Source: Thuidium tamariscinum (taxonomy: Eukaryota > Streptophyta > Bryopsida > Hypnales > Thuidiaceae). From it: a stretch of 64,000 nt of DNA. The DNA lies in the NCBI GenBank assembly GCA_947034885.2, contig OX344751.2:20274001-20338000 (forward strand). Direction: 5' to 3'. The notes beneath the pieces are model-generated. The model saw nothing but the letters and a program-made list of their open reading frames with translations. It did not search any database and was not told where the DNA came from. How positions within the stretch are numbered: position 1 is the first letter of the stretch; each line of letters opens with the position of its first letter. Below are positions 35,951-49,069 of this stretch, in pieces. The position numbers and the translations under genes are program-made.

Positions 35951-38520
35951 TTAATGGAACTACTCCTAAAAGTACACAAATATGCTCTGTATTGTCCAAT
36001 GTGTTGTAGAAAATGAACAACAATTTTCACACATTGGTGAAGGACTATGAATCAAAATGCAAGTGGTTCTATAATTTTTGGATGCATTGTGAATTAGTTA
36101 CAAATTAGGGTGTTGACAAGTGTCATGTATGTGATGCCAAAATACATTTGATACACACAAAGAAATGGCACCAATAGTATCAAAACCTTTTTTTTTTCTT
36201 ACAGTAAAAACTACACAAAGTACATCCAAAATTGACCACTTGTAAGGTTGTGACCTCCACATTACTATAAATAGAGCTATACTATATACTAATCAAAATG
36301 GCCCCTAATTCCACCTTACAATTGTTCTTGCAATGTGCACAATTTTGGATATCCTCTCTATTCATTTTTCTTTAAAATAAAATGGGTTGATTTTGAGTAG
36401 TCATTTAATTTAGGTGTAGTTACTATAGAAATGTGGATCATTCTACTCTTGGTGAGATGGTCAATGTGGACTTTAGCATTTTCTAAACAAAAAACTATCA
36501 GTTTATAAGAAAAGTCTTGGTTCATTTGTTTTTCAAATTTAGCCCCTAAATGTCCAAAATACTATATTTTGGTTTTGACTAAACTTTGAAGTTTAAAAAA
36601 GTCTTATCAAAGTACTATTAATTTTTTTTTAATTGAATGCATAGGATACTATATTTTGGTGTTGATTAAACTTAGAAATTTAATAAAATTATATCAAAGT
36701 ACTATTTCTAAAATTTTGAATTGAATATCTTTTAAATATCAAAAGTTTGATTTTATGGTGTTTATGACTTTTCTATTATAGATTTTGCACAAGCATGTCC
36801 ATTGCAAATCTTGATTTTTTAGTATTAAAGGCTTATAGATATGAGCATCAAATTTACAAAATCTTCAAGGAATAATCTCATTTGAAAGCCATTTAAAGAA
36901 GTAGTGGAGTAAATTTTGAAAACCCATAAATCAATCAATTATAGTTGCCCAAGTGTTATTTTCTTAAAACACCTATTTTTTTCAAGATTACAATTCTAAA
37001 TTTGACATACAAAAGAAGATTGAAAAACTTCAAATCATTTTCATAGTTTTAATGCCCTCTCAATCAAACTTTACAATATTTCAATCATAAGTAATATCCT
37101 TGTGTTTTCATTCTATGTGGTCTGTAACAAGTCTAGTTTGAATTTGCACAATTATGATTTTTTTAATTCATAACTTATCAATATTGAAGCTTGGTGTTTA
37201 ATTTTGAGCAAACTTGAAGAAGTTAAAAAAAAAAACCTTAAACATTTAGGCATTTTAAGAGGTGCAATCCTACATTCTTTAGTTATTTGGAATCGAGATG
37301 CATAGTCGACCAATCACAAGTCATCATGTGTTGTATAATCAAGTACACAAGGTTCATCTAATTGTTATTTTGAATAGTTTATTGCATTACAATATATCCA
37401 TAGAAATGTTGTGGGAAATCAAACTACAAGTTATAAAGGCTTTATTAACTTCTTAGTGTAGAATGGTATGTAAGGCAAAACAACCCATTGTGGTCAAAAT
37501 TAGGAGTTTGGCCTCACCCTTTAATTGAAAATTTTCAATATTTTTCCATTATAAAGACAAGTGTAAGAAATATCAAGTGCAATTGAATCCTTTTTTTTTT
37601 TTGCAACAAAATATGAATTTGCCAAGAATTTTTGAATTTTTAATTGCATCATGGCCCCAAAGAGTCTCTAAACTACCCCAAACCAACAAAATTTGAATCT
37701 ATAATGCTCATCTTACTACTTGATGCAATCACAATATATGGGTGTTTTTTTTTATCATGGAAGGCCTAAAAAGTCAATTTCTACAATCAATTTCACACTA
37801 AAAAGTTAGAAGTTCCTAATAAGGTCACTAATTATTCCATTATTGTCATGTAAGATATTAATTGTGGCTCAAATCTCACATACTATAAAATGCCAATGGG
37901 ATCATTTGACATTAAGGGTTCACTATAGGTCATTTAACCACAATGTACTATTTTACCTTGTATCTTATTCAACTTCTCTGAAGTTTTTTTCTATTCAATT
38001 AGAAGTTGCTACAAAGTTGCTAATTGACTTTGCAAAAGTTACAAGAAGTTACATATCATAAATTGGCTTAATAGTTCCAAATATATATGCATTTTACTTT
38101 ATGAAAAGTATTTGAATTCTAAGAGATTGAGCTTTTCTGTTAAGGAATTGCTATAAAAAGAAAATTTAATTCTTTGAGTACATTGAATAAGAATTTAGAC
38201 TTCATAATATTTCATATTAAGAGCATCATAGCTTTAGCAAGTCATATGAAAATTCATATTCTTGATTTAGAAATTATATTTAGGAGAAATTTTAGAATTT
38301 GAATGCTTCTAAATTTATTTGAAAAGATATATAAATAAGATTTCAAGTTTGACTATATGAAAAGTTCAAACAATTATGTATGATGTCTTTTTATTTGATG
38401 CTAATTTTAAAATAGTTGGAGAAGTCACATATTAATGCCATAGACATTTACCTTTGAAGTTTGTTCTATTGTGATGGAATAATTCTTAGCACTTGGATAT
38501 ATATGTATGATAGTTTGTAT
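35951..38520. other. AT-rich spacer
   Basis: No gene. TTAGCCCCTAAATGTCC near 36539 is an isolated end of the TTAACCCCTAAA family, without a visible partner. Confidence 0.45.
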
Positions 38521-39260
38521 TAACCCCTACAAATCCAAATGGTTTCCCCTTCCAAAATCTCCTCTAAACTTTCATTTCTAAAGATCAACAAAAAAATGTT
38601 AAGTTTCAAAGTCATTTTTTCAAATATTTGACCATTGGATCTTCTTTAGTACTATCAAATTAGCAAATCCTATAATTTAAAAGAATTGACCATATAGATT
38701 TTGAGACACTTGCAATCAAAGTTTGATTTTTGAAAAAAAAAAAAAAAATTTTTTTTAGGTAGAATGACTTTATGGGGGATATCTCAAAATTCCACAAATA
38801 GTGTATGTGATGGACCAAAGGAACTTTGAAGTCTCTTAGTTGATAAATCTTGTTAGGTTCAATCTACTTTAGTGAATTGGGCCTTTAATGTTGTTTATTC
38901 CAAAACTTTAGTTTGTAGCCTTTCCTATTAGTATTATATTTTGTTCTATTACTCTATATTCCATCCCCAATCCTTACCTTCAAAAATTAATAAATAATTC
39001 ATCAAAACTTCATAACTTACTAGTGTGCCTTGTGCCAATGCCACAATCAGAACTAAAGTAAAAATAATTATATAATTTTTTTAATCCATTAAAACTTTAA
39101 AATTCAATAACTTTCTCACCGTAAGTCGGAATGCCACGAAACAAAGCCCGTGCACCCCTCCTCGCCGAGACCTTTCCAACAATACCAAGCACACAATTGG
39201 GGGACGCATGGATCGGGAGATCTCAATGCAACAAACAAAACAAAACAAAACAAAATAAAC
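38521..39260 (+). repeat. Dispersed repeat starting TTAACCCCTACAAATCC
   Basis: It begins with a TTAACCCC terminus. It contains a block (39131-39245) shared with 25585-25735, with CACGAAACAAAGCCCGTGCA, CCTCCTCGCCGAGA and a CAAAACAAAAC tail. A run of A then T lies near 38736-38755. Its right boundary is uncertain. Non-coding. Confidence 0.5.
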
Positions 39261-39381
39261 TACCTATTAGGTATAGATTTGACCCCTTGCATTTTGCTTT
39301 ATAAGCATTGACCAATGAATGTGCAAAACCATTCATAATTTCTCATGCATGCCCATCCCACATGCTACAAAACTTACAAGC

Positions 39382-40802
39382 TTAACCCTTTAGCGGACTA
39401 AGTCATTTGGAGGCCTGGAAGTGGTGCAGAAATGTGCAAATGTTTGACACCGTCTGCAGACTTCATGACTGGTGCATAACACAAGTGAACCGCATGATCT
39501 TCACTTCCAGTGTCACCAGACTGCGATAGAAAAACGAATCGCTTCAAATGCTTCATCGATGCAAAGATTATACAGTTTGACCATCACGGGAGAGACGTTG
39601 ACTGGCACGGGCAGGGCCATCCATGTGCGTGCAACTTCATTTTCCACCTGCTGTGTGGGTGTCAAAAATTACGAAAATTACGGGTATTCTAGAGGTAGTA
39701 GTCCAGTACATCACTAAAGTGACAAACCTTGAAAAGTCTTCTTCTTCTTCGAAATGATGATCTTGCAAGCAGTGTTACTCGAAAACAAGAGACCAGGAAG
39801 TCTTATTCGGGCAGTGCTGAGCATCGCTGGCAGCATGACCAAGATGAAATAATATTATTACAACTATGCTGCCCCACTGACCAGAAGCTCAGATCAACAC
39901 TGCCCGTGCTAATGAGACAAAAACACAAGTGTCAGCATTGTTCTGCAAGGCGTCTCAACTGGACTTATAATACTCTATTAGCACGTAAAATAAAGGATTT
40001 GGATAAGTGTATTGTATGGGTTGCCGACAAACTTACTAAGCAATACTTCGACGAAGTCTTCTCATGGCGGTGACACGTGGAGGGCCTTAAATGCTACCAT
40101 CGCATGTGGGCCCACCTAAGAGGACTTACCTCCGGGAAAAATGCAGAAACTTTTTTATTTTTGCATATAATTTTTTTTTGCTAATTCTGAATTCATATTT
40201 GCAATCAGAGACCCCTATTTAGACAATATAGGTCTACAACGCACCTTGTACATGGCACAAAATAAGGTTTTTTTTCCAAACTTTTACCCTAAAGAACTCA
40301 AAATTTACTCTGCTGGGCCTACCTTCCATGGTAGGATTTAACGTCCTGCGGCCCTGTGTGACAAGTTATCGACACATGTCGACATTTGCCTTGGTGCCTA
40401 CACTTAGTAGTTTGGCATTCTGTCACTATTGTAGCACAGTCACTGGTGTATATTATAATAAGAGGCCCAGCAAAACTTTGAATGGTACTCTGACGTCAGC
40501 ATACGTGCAGACCTGGCTATTCAAGGGGCAGACCAGGATGCTCTAAAAAAAACCCTGAAAGTGACCAGCAATCGTGAATGGGCTTCCAAAAATTTGAGCA
40601 TTTCCTGGCAGCTTTGCACTTCTGCCTTTTTCTAAAAATATGGGCGTCGTATTTGGGGGAAGTCTTCAGCATTCCCAACAGAGAACTACTCTAGCTATGA
40701 GTACAAAAATGGACGGATGAAAAAACATAACTGCCTCCGAGATCCACTGCTTGACTTCTGTGCATCGTCCAGAAAATGGACGCTGGCGCGCTTAGGGGTT
40801 AA
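39382..40802. mobile_element. Putative TIR element, 1.42 kb, GC-richer interior
   Basis: The left end TTAACCCTTTAGCGGACTAA and right end GCGCGCTTAGGGGTTAA are imperfect inverted repeats of the TTAACCCCTAAGCG type. Internal composition is well above the local AT-rich background. Several open frames occur (for example plus 39729-40073), but none matches a transposase I know. It may be a larger non-autonomous element or one carrying captured sequence. The pairing of the ends is less certain than for 26837-27779. Confidence 0.5.
39800..39918 (+). other. Imperfect hairpin inside the 39382-40802 element
   Basis: Arms around GTCTTATTCGGGCAGTG and CACTGCCCGTGCTAATGAGAC can pair, followed inward by GCAGCAT with ATGCTGC. 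The stem has bulges of several bases. It might be a small-RNA precursor or only a structural remnant of the element. I recognise no known plant microRNA in it. Confidence 0.3.
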
Positions 40803-41514
40803 CCTTGAAATGATGCTCAGCAAACAAAGTGTCCAATGAATGACCTTGTTTATTCTTGTAGAAACAAAGAATACACCTATTCGTCCCAAATTGAATCATG
40901 CTCCGTATTTGAGAGGGCACCTATCACGTAACCACGGGCACCCTCCTACAGTAAACTTAGGGGTCGGTTCCCGGTGTGAATACCTTCCAGATCAGGAGGT
41001 GGAAATCGTCCACCCGAATACAGTAAAGGCGAGGAGATGGACACAATTGGTCCCTGTTGACACCTGGTGCCACCGATCCAACCCCAGTGTCAAGCAAAGC
41101 CCGACCCAGCGAGTCCTCGAATCTCGCAATCAGACTGATTCCTCTCAAGTCGGAAACAAATCGCGTGTGCTACTGTAGAGCTTTCAAGCGGTTCATCGAA
41201 TCCTGCGCAACTTTTTAATTACATGTCGTGCATGAAATTCACTCTTTAACATGCGTCAAAACAGTAAACTAAAACAAACAAATAGATTATAATAAGATTT
41301 GTCAGGAGCCAATTGCCAAGTGGGGATTCACCGACTACTGCCATGTGCCCCCAAAATCTCTCTTCCTCCAAAAAATTGCGAACAAATCACCAATAAACCT
41401 CTCTCTCGAACCCCAACTCCTTCATTGCATTGCTCTCGCACTTTGGGTACTTACGATTGTCGTTAGAATTTGAAGCTTTCCTGCAGGTCGCAATACTCGG
41501 CACTGAGCGACACG
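40803..41514 (+). promoter_or_regulatory. Upstream region of the ERD7-like gene
   Basis: This GC-richer segment lies between the TIR element and the start codon. A weak TATA-like TTATAATAAG lies near 41287-41296, and CT-rich leader-like sequence follows at 41390-41415. The open frames here match nothing known. Promoter assignment is by position only. Confidence 0.35.
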
Positions 41515-44500
41515 ATGAACTGGTTGCACAGAAACGACCCCTTCGACGATGTCCGAGACAGATATAGCTATCCATCGCCGGCTTACGATCAAGGCGACGT
41601 GAATTATGGCTATGGCTATGGCTATGATTCTTATGCAAACCACTCGACGTCCATGGCGCACCAAAGATCCATGGATTACGATTACACACGTGAAGAAGCT
41701 CCAGCAAGTGGCGGATACGGGAGGTCGGTGGGAGATTCATCGCATGATCGGTACGAGTATAGAAGCTACGACGAGCAGCCGTCTTACTCTCGACACAGAA
41801 TTTATGACGAAACGCCTATTTACAGCGATGGGTACAACGATTACGGGGAGCAGTACCACCACTACAGTGATGGATACAACAATTTTGGGGCGGAGCGTGA
41901 GGTTGATTTGTTCCGAAACGCCTACGATTTCCGGCGCGCGGAGACGACGACGGGCGTGACGAAGGCCGCGAAGGTCACATTTGCAGAGGATGTGGCCGGT
42001 GCGACGGAGTCGTCGTCGGATGTTTTGGTGAAGATTCGCGGCGCCATGGTGCATTTGGTTGATGATGAGGAGAGTCCTTTGCTAGCGGAGGGAACCTTTT
42101 CAGTCGTTCGGATTGAGCAAGCAGGGAAGGGGATCGTCGCCATTGTGAGAGTGGGCGATAGTTTGCAGTGGCCGTTGACGAAAGATGAACCCGCCGTGAA
42201 GCTGGATTCCAGTCACTACTTTTTCACGATTCGCGTGCCGCGTCGCGTGGACGAAATGGACAGGGAGACCGCTGGTGGTAGCCACGAGTCGTTGAGCTAT
42301 GGCGTTACGTTCACCGTCGAGGGTCACGAGCGCGAGTTTCATGAGCTCGATGGAATTTTGAGTCAGTACTGTGGATTCTCCACTCCTCAGCTTGTCCACG
42401 GCGAGAATTCAGAGAAAGATGAATTTGACGGCGTTTTCGGGTATGGCCACGGCAACGCAGTGCCCAGTGCGAGGGTTGTTCCTGAAAGCGTCGTCTCCAG
42501 CCACGGGAAGCGAGTAATTCTCTTTCTGCACTAACTCTCTGAAACAACACGGCATGGAAAAAATTTAGTGAATTTCAGATGTAGTCGATGACCTTTTTAG
42601 CACTTAAAATAAGTGGAGTATTGAGCGTTTGAAGCTCAGAAATACCGCATGAAATCTCTTTGTAAAAGGGAACAATCACATTTTCTCACACAATCCCTAA
42701 CAACTTAAACCCTCATCGCAGGTGACGGAGAGCAGCGAAGCCGAGTTCTGGCGCACAATGGCGCCTAACGTGGACGACTACAACAGCGAAATCGCAAAGA
42801 CCATGGCCAAGGGCACGGGGAGTCTCATCAAGGGCATCTTCTGGTTGCGCGATTCGACGCTGGCGCAACTGGATAGCGGCAGCATGTTTGTACGGGGAAG
42901 AGTGAAACCAAATTCCAAGCCGAGCACCATCACTCCACGAACCCTGCGCAACATGAAGAGGTAATGAACTAAAAAATCGGTTGTGGACGCAATTTCTGCT
43001 TGAATTGGTTCGACTTTTGCTGCTAATGGTGTTTCTGATGAGGCAAAGTGGATTGAAATTGGTTGCTGAGCCATTTTCTGGTTGATTTGGTTCGTGTTTT
43101 GTTGTCTGGATAGTGTTTCTCAGGAGGATAGGTGCAATGAAATAGGTCGCTGGGCCAAATGTTGCTTGAATTGGTTCGTGTTTTGTTCGCTGGATGGTGT
43201 TTCTGACAACCAGAGATCGTTTCTTAGGGTGAGGAACATGACTGTAGCGACGGAGCATGTGGCGTCGAGTGTGTTGGAAGGGGTGGTGAAGACCGTGGGC
43301 TTGTTCTCTGGGGCTCTCTTCAAGTCGCAAGCTGGGAAGAAGTTCTTTCAGTTGTTGCCTGGCGAGGTGGCTTTGGTGTCCATGGATGCTTTCGGTACGT
43401 CAGCCACTATTTCTTTTACTTTTGTACTCGAATTCATTGCCAATCTGCGGTATATCTATCCTTTTCCTTCACGTAAGTTTAGGGGTTCTGTTTTAATTTT
43501 CGGGGGCGATACTGCCGATCGGAGAACCTCGATGCAGAACCTCTAAAACTAAGGAATATGAGTGGCTTCCTTTTGGGCTGTATTTTTTGCCTTTACATTG
43601 TAATTACGTGGAGTTTGATTTTCATTCGAATACAGCAGCCTAAGGTATCCGTCCTGTTGTCTTAAAAGTAGTCATGGTCTGGATAGACGTAATCTGGGGG
43701 TTCAGAAGGAACAATGTTTTGATTCAGGTTTACATGAGTTCAGTTATGCATGAGATGAGTGATCAAATTCTAATACAGTACTTACCGGTACTCTGAAGCA
43801 TGGAAACTGAAATTCTTGTTGAAATTTCTCCTGGGCGTTGCAGCGAAATTATTTGATGCAGTGGAGAAGGCGGGTACTGATGTAATGCAATCGTCAGCCC
43901 GAGCCACGCAGGAAGTTGTCGCTCACAGGTGTGTGCTTTCTGTCAGGATTTGAACTCCTTTTAGTAGAGTGAAACAAACAAATAAGACTCTGTAAGAGAG
44001 CCTGGCAGGAGGGCGATTATAAATCAGGAGCTTTTGAGGGAAAATAACTTGTGGCTGTGGCTTGAGAAATTCTTCATTTACAAGTGTTCCTTTTCTTGCC
44101 ATCCCTACGTTAACTTAATCACAGCCTCGCGCTAAAATGATGAAGCTCCTACCAGTGCACAAGCTAGTCACATTGCTAAACAAAAGAGAAAAATTGTTGT
44201 TCTAGCATAATTGGAAAGCATACTTGGAAAGCATTTCATCATTTTGTAGAGCTACTGTAGTAAGCTCTTGAAGAAGTTCATCATGCACCCACTCGATGTA
44301 AACTCTCGTAGAGGCTAATATGTTGCAACAGATTCCAAGCTCCTCATCTCTCATGAATTTATGGTAATTGTTTTTGTGTTTTAATCTTGGATTCTGTTAA
44401 CTGGTTGACTGTGCGTGGTTCAGGTACGGCGAAGACGCAGGGCAAGTGACCGGGAACACCTTGTCCACTGCCGGACATGCGTTTGCAACAGCGTGGACTG

Positions 44501-44607
44501 TGTCCAAGGTGCGCAGTGCTCTCAATCCAGCCAAATTCAGGCCTTCCAAGACGGGAATGCTCAAAGCAGCAGCAAAAGCTGTGGCTGCCGGAGCTCGCTC
44601 GAAGTAA
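41515..44607 (+). CDS. ERD7-like: ERD7-type senescence/dehydration-associated protein
   Basis: Five exons join in frame: 41515-42513, 42722-42960, 43228-43394, 43844-43928, 44424-44607. They encode 557 residues and all introns are GT-AG. Residues 1-150 are low complexity, rich in Tyr, Asp, Gly and Ser, with a YGYGYGY run and repeated SDGYN. Residues about 165-330 match the conserved N-terminal part of the family (LQWPLTKDE at 217-225, SHYFFTIR at 233-240). The C-terminal half is the senescence domain, with AEFWRTMAPNVDDY, GSLIKGIFW, GKKFFQLLPGEVAL and AFATAWTVSKVR. Members are induced by drought, cold or ageing; ERD7 binds membrane lipids and relatives occur on lipid droplets. The ATG at 41515 is the first in the frame with a family-like continuation. 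The Tyr-rich N-terminus is longer than I recall for Arabidopsis ERD7. Family assignment is firm; regulation is inferred only. Confidence 0.9.
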
Positions 44608-44943
44608 ATTCAGCTCACTGGGATCAACAAAGTTTGTGGGATATGGAACTTAGATCTCAGTTTTACTAGTGATTATATTTTATGTTGAAATGGATCGCTG
44701 TAAATATGAACAGAATGCTCAAAGTAAGTTATGGTGGAGGCAGTCAGTTACAAAGCTTAGTGATCTGTTGCGATGGAGAAAGCAGAATATTGTTCCCTCA
44801 TTTGACCTAAATTATGAAGAGAGAGGACTTGCGGTGATTATTCCTATTAGTGATTGGAAGACTTATTCACAAAAGATACATTATTTATATCATATGAATC
44901 TAAGTTCGTATATTTCTGTATTTCAGTAATTTCCACAAATTTT

Positions 44944-44976
44944 TACATTGATTTACAAATAGTGTAAATCAATGTA
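44944..44976. repeat. Perfect 13-bp hairpin downstream of the ERD7-like gene
   Basis: TACATTGATTTAC and GTAAATCAATGTA are separated by a 7-base loop. It lies about 340 bp after the stop codon. It may be a 3'-end structure or a tiny foldback remnant. Confidence 0.5.
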
Positions 44977-45347
44977 TAGAGAACTCTTGCTTTGATTGGA
45001 CTTTTCAAGTTTACCACAATATTAAGAACATGTAAAATTAAGAATGAATGTAAATTATCAAATGAACACATACATCTTGTGACATTGACTAAGAGGATAG
45101 TATGTGCATCATTACGTGTATTATATTGTGCTGAAAAATATAGTACAAGAATCATTCAAAGACCATTTCATGATGAATGGGTAGGGCATGTATACGGAAG
45201 TCAAGGATAAATGGACTTCTTCACTTGGACTTCTTCTACACAATTGTTTCTTTATCAAATTTGAATCTTATCACATATTTTAAAAGTAGAGAAAGGGAGA
45301 CAAAGTGTATTAAAATTTAAAGTGTAGACTTTTGCTCCATCATCCTT
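44977..45347. other. AT-rich spacer
   Basis: No gene seen beyond the 3' flank of the ERD7-like gene. Confidence 0.4.
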
Positions 45348-45998
45348 TTAATCCTAAATATCCAAGGTGTTTTTGAGCTTCTAGGGATTTCTTCTAAATT
45401 GAACAAAAAGTCAACATTTTGATAAGTTGTATCAATTTTTTTTTAAATGTAAATGTACAAATTCAAACTAGACATGTTAGAGGTTTTTTAGAAAAAACAA
45501 ACAAAAGAATATCACTTATGGATTGAAAGATTATAATGTTTGATTATGAGGGTGTCAAAACTAAAGAAGTGTGTTGAAGTGTTTCAATCATCTTTTCACA
45601 TGTCAAATCTAAAAAGTTGGTGACCAAAAAAATATGAGGCTAAAGGGCCTAACATGCATAACCCCAATCAATTTATAATTTCTCAAAATTTACTCTACAA
45701 TTTTCTTAAATGAATTTTTATTTTTATTTTTTTCCAAAATATAGTATATTTGAGGCTCATTTCCAAGAACCCTCAACACTACGGAAAGTCAAGATTGCAA
45801 CCAACATCCTTGTACAAAATCTTGAATGGAAATATCATAATTAGTCACTTTCATGATTGGATTTTTGATGCTTAATTAAGACTTCATAAAGAATTTTTCA
45901 AAAATATAAAATACTAAAAATAGAAACTTGGTTAGGTTTTATTTATCTTCAAAGTTTTGCAAACACTAGATTTTGCGCCTCAGGCATTTAGAGGTTAA
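45348..45998. mobile_element. TIR element, uninterrupted copy, 651 bp
   Basis: The left end TTAATCCTAAATATCCAAGG and right end CCTCAGGCATTTAGAGGTTAA are decayed inverted repeats of the TTAACCCCTAAATGCC type. It aligns along its length with the two halves of 21850-23386. It lacks the 850-bp insertion present there and so records the pre-insertion state. Non-coding. Confidence 0.7.
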
Positions 45999-46928
45999 TT
46001 ATGCTAAGGACAATTTTGCATTTACAACTTCCAAGGAATGTGCGATATTCATTAGCATCTACCAACATTGTTGACTCTAGACTACTCTTTAGAACATGAA
46101 AGTGCTTCAAATCAAGTGAGCATTCAATAGATTGATAGTAGATTAATGATAAATTGGTGGCAAATTAGTCGCAAAGTTTAGACAACTTCTAGAGTCACTT
46201 AAACATGATTGTGCTTGGTTGCATCTAATATTTTTAACTATAACTTTTCTTTGTTTGATTTGCATCAAAATTTAATACTTATTAACCTTTTAGAATTTCA
46301 AAAGTATGTTGTTAGTTTTAAATTTGGTGAAGAATTGACTATGTAGTGAAGGTATCCACTTAGGAATGGATTTTTTTTGTCCTAACTTTACCAACATTGT
46401 TTAAATGGATGAAATCAAAAACATTACCTAAGCAACTAATAAAGTTATGAAACTCAAATCAAAATAACGTTGAATGTGACAATTTTTGATGTAAATGTTC
46501 TAATATATAATGATGATGTTTATGATATGACTACATTCTTAAATCTATCTTGAGTGAGTGACTTCATTTCAATCAATTATGCAATGACATCAATCATATT
46601 GTATCTACCTACTTAAAATGACTTCACAACATTCAATACCTACTCATACTACTAGGCATCAATGGTAGGTAGGGTGGCTACTTTATTGTAGAATCTATAC
46701 TAAAGGTGAACATTTACATATAAAAATTAATTAAACTTTGTAGAAAAGCCAAATATTCTTTAATATTCTATATAGAAGTGGGGAACGTTTTCAAGAGGAG
46801 AATTAGAAATGTTGGCCCACAAAATTGTAGAGGAAGATTTTTAAAAAAACAACAACTAATTTTAACATTGAATTCTCATAATTGAACTTAAACTTTTTGG
46901 TTGCTTTTTATTTGACAATGTGACACAT
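45999..46928. other. AT-rich spacer
   Basis: Nothing recognisable. Confidence 0.4.
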
Positions 46929-47258
46929 TAGAGGAGATTCAAGGCCTTTAGAAAACTACAAGTTCTTAAATTGTGGAAACTCCATGGGAACTTTGGGAAC
47001 ATTGCCATGTAAGTAATCTAACATAGTTGAGAGATTTCCACATTAGATAATGTTATTAAATTGACTTTAATTCATTTTTAAGTTAAAAAATTTTAATCAT
47101 TCAAATTTTTTTTAATACTTTTTGAAGTTTTGAAGTTCTTAAAAATAAACTAGATATATAAATTGCCAATGGTTGGTTCATAATATAGAGAACAGTTTCA
47201 AGGGACAAAGTCAAAAGAGTCTTTTGGAAGCTTCAAATCCCCTCTAATGATAGCTATT
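46929..47258. mobile_element. Short TIR element, about 330 bp
   Basis: The left end CATTAGAGGAGATTCAAGGC and right end CTTCAAATCCCCTCTAATG are imperfect inverted repeats. The interior shares GGAACTTTGGGAACATTGCC and GAGAGATT(T/A)CC blocks with 63840-63960, and GAACAGTTT..GGGA with 28760-28790. Non-coding, AT-decayed member of the same family as 28607-28832. Confidence 0.65.
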
Positions 47259-48600
47259 TTTGATGTATAGTTTCCTTCTACTCACATAAAAGTGTATACA
47301 TCATGGGAAGCTTGAAAATTGCTTCCTAATATCAATTTTGAATAGAAGTTCACCCTAAGTACACTAAATAAACAAGAAGTGTATAATTACTACTAGCATT
47401 ATTGTAATTAGTATTGAGATGGTTGTGTATGATAACTTGATCTAAAATAAATTTACAAATAAATGACATCATTGCCATACAATAGAAAATATAAGAAAAA
47501 TATTATTTTTTTGTAAATGTTTGTGAAGCAAAATGTCTTTGTTTGTCCATATTTTGGAATTCTAGTGGATCGGTAAAATATATTTAAAGGCAAAAGTTGT
47601 AAAAAATGGTTTCATTGACCCTTAAATTTTTCATCGACCATAATATGGTTAATTGGTTTTAGAACGGTCATTTTGAGACTTAGGAAATAAGAATGTAAAA
47701 AGTTATTTATTCTTGAGTTCATTCTCAGGAGAATAAAGTTAACCATGAAGTGGTGTATTCAAGTAAAGACAAAGATTCACTATTGAATTTAAACAAATAT
47801 CCAAAGAATGGGTGGTCTAGATTTAAAGAGTCAAAAGTCATCAAATAGGGAACTCTAGCCAATGAGGTGGAGGCCTGTGTTTTTTTAGCTCTTTATAGTC
47901 TATATCTAGCAACAATCACACATTTTACACTGGGATTTGACTCATTTTTATAAGAATCCTATTATGCATTTTTTCTTGTATTTTTTCAGTCTACCAAATT
48001 TGATCTTGAATTTTGGCTCCAAATTTGTGGCAAATCTTTCATTTTTCTCAGATTTTTTTGAAATTTAACAATGAAATGGTCACTATTGCAAGATCGTTTT
48101 TTTACTCTTTTTTAGTCCCCAAAATACGAGACTTGTGTCTATGCATGTAGAACTTAGTGACCTTAAGAATGAGCATAGAACGCGAACTTTGTAATATGTC
48201 ATGTGTCCAATAGAGTGAGTCAAAACACAATTTTAGTTATGCCCAAATATAGATCTCCTTGAAGTAACCTTCACTTTATATTATAATATATCTTGCAATC
48301 TATGAGTTGGACTGAAACCAAACTTTGTAGAGATTTTAAGGAATTGAATTTCTACAAGATCCTATGGTTAATTTTGTAACTATAAAAGATTCATTACCCT
48401 TTGAGCTTCAACTCTTTGTAATTTACAAAATTGGGGTCTAAGAACTTTGAAAGTTGATGGAAAATTTAAGGCTAACTTAAATAAATTCAAAATTCCTTTA
48501 TAGCATACTTGAAAAAAAGAGATTATAATAACAATTCTTCATTAGAAAATACTTGAACCCCGAAAGAGGCCGTTTTGTAATGCAAAAATTTGAGTGGAAA
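47259..48600. other. AT-rich spacer
   Basis: No gene or bounded repeat seen. Confidence 0.4.
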
Positions 48601-48895
48601 GAGCCTTCACAACTTACTAATTAGGCCAAGAATTCTATGATGAATTCAAAAATTAGTCATCATTACTCAATCCATCTCCATGATCTCATGAATTAGTGGG
48701 TAGGAAGAGCCTTCTAAATTCACTAATTGGCCAAGAATTGCACTATGAATTCAAAAATTCACCATCATTATCCAATACAACTTCAAGATATCATAAATCT
48801 CATGATGATTTTGTCATGAAGGATGGAATACATGCCAAGTGGTGGTTGTCTCATGATGGTTTCTTCATGAAGGATGGAGCACATGCCAAGTGGTG
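48601..48895 (+). repeat. Two adjoining tandem duplications
   Basis: 48601-48780 holds two diverged copies of a unit of about 106 bp (AAGAGCCTTC...GGCCAAGAATT...). 48801-48895 holds two copies of a 51-bp unit (CATGATG.TTT..TCATGAAGG) that differ at a few positions. Short open frames crossing them are a by-product of the repeats. Confidence 0.75.
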
Positions 48896-49069
48896 AGTGT
48901 AATGCCACATATGATTGCTCTCATACTCATGCTATTACATGCAATTACATCCAATTAGTGCTAAAATTGGTAAGAAAACTCAAGGCCTCTTTTTGGGTTC
49001 AATTCTTTTCTAATGTCAAATATCTCATTCATTGATTAGAAAGAAGTTTATCAAAGGATTATCTCCTTA
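48896..49069. other. AT-rich spacer
   Basis: Nothing recognisable. Confidence 0.35.

Noticed and set aside
41737-42550. Several antisense and out-of-frame open stretches over ERD7-like exon 1
   Set aside because: They overlap a coding exon with clear family motifs and have no independent support.
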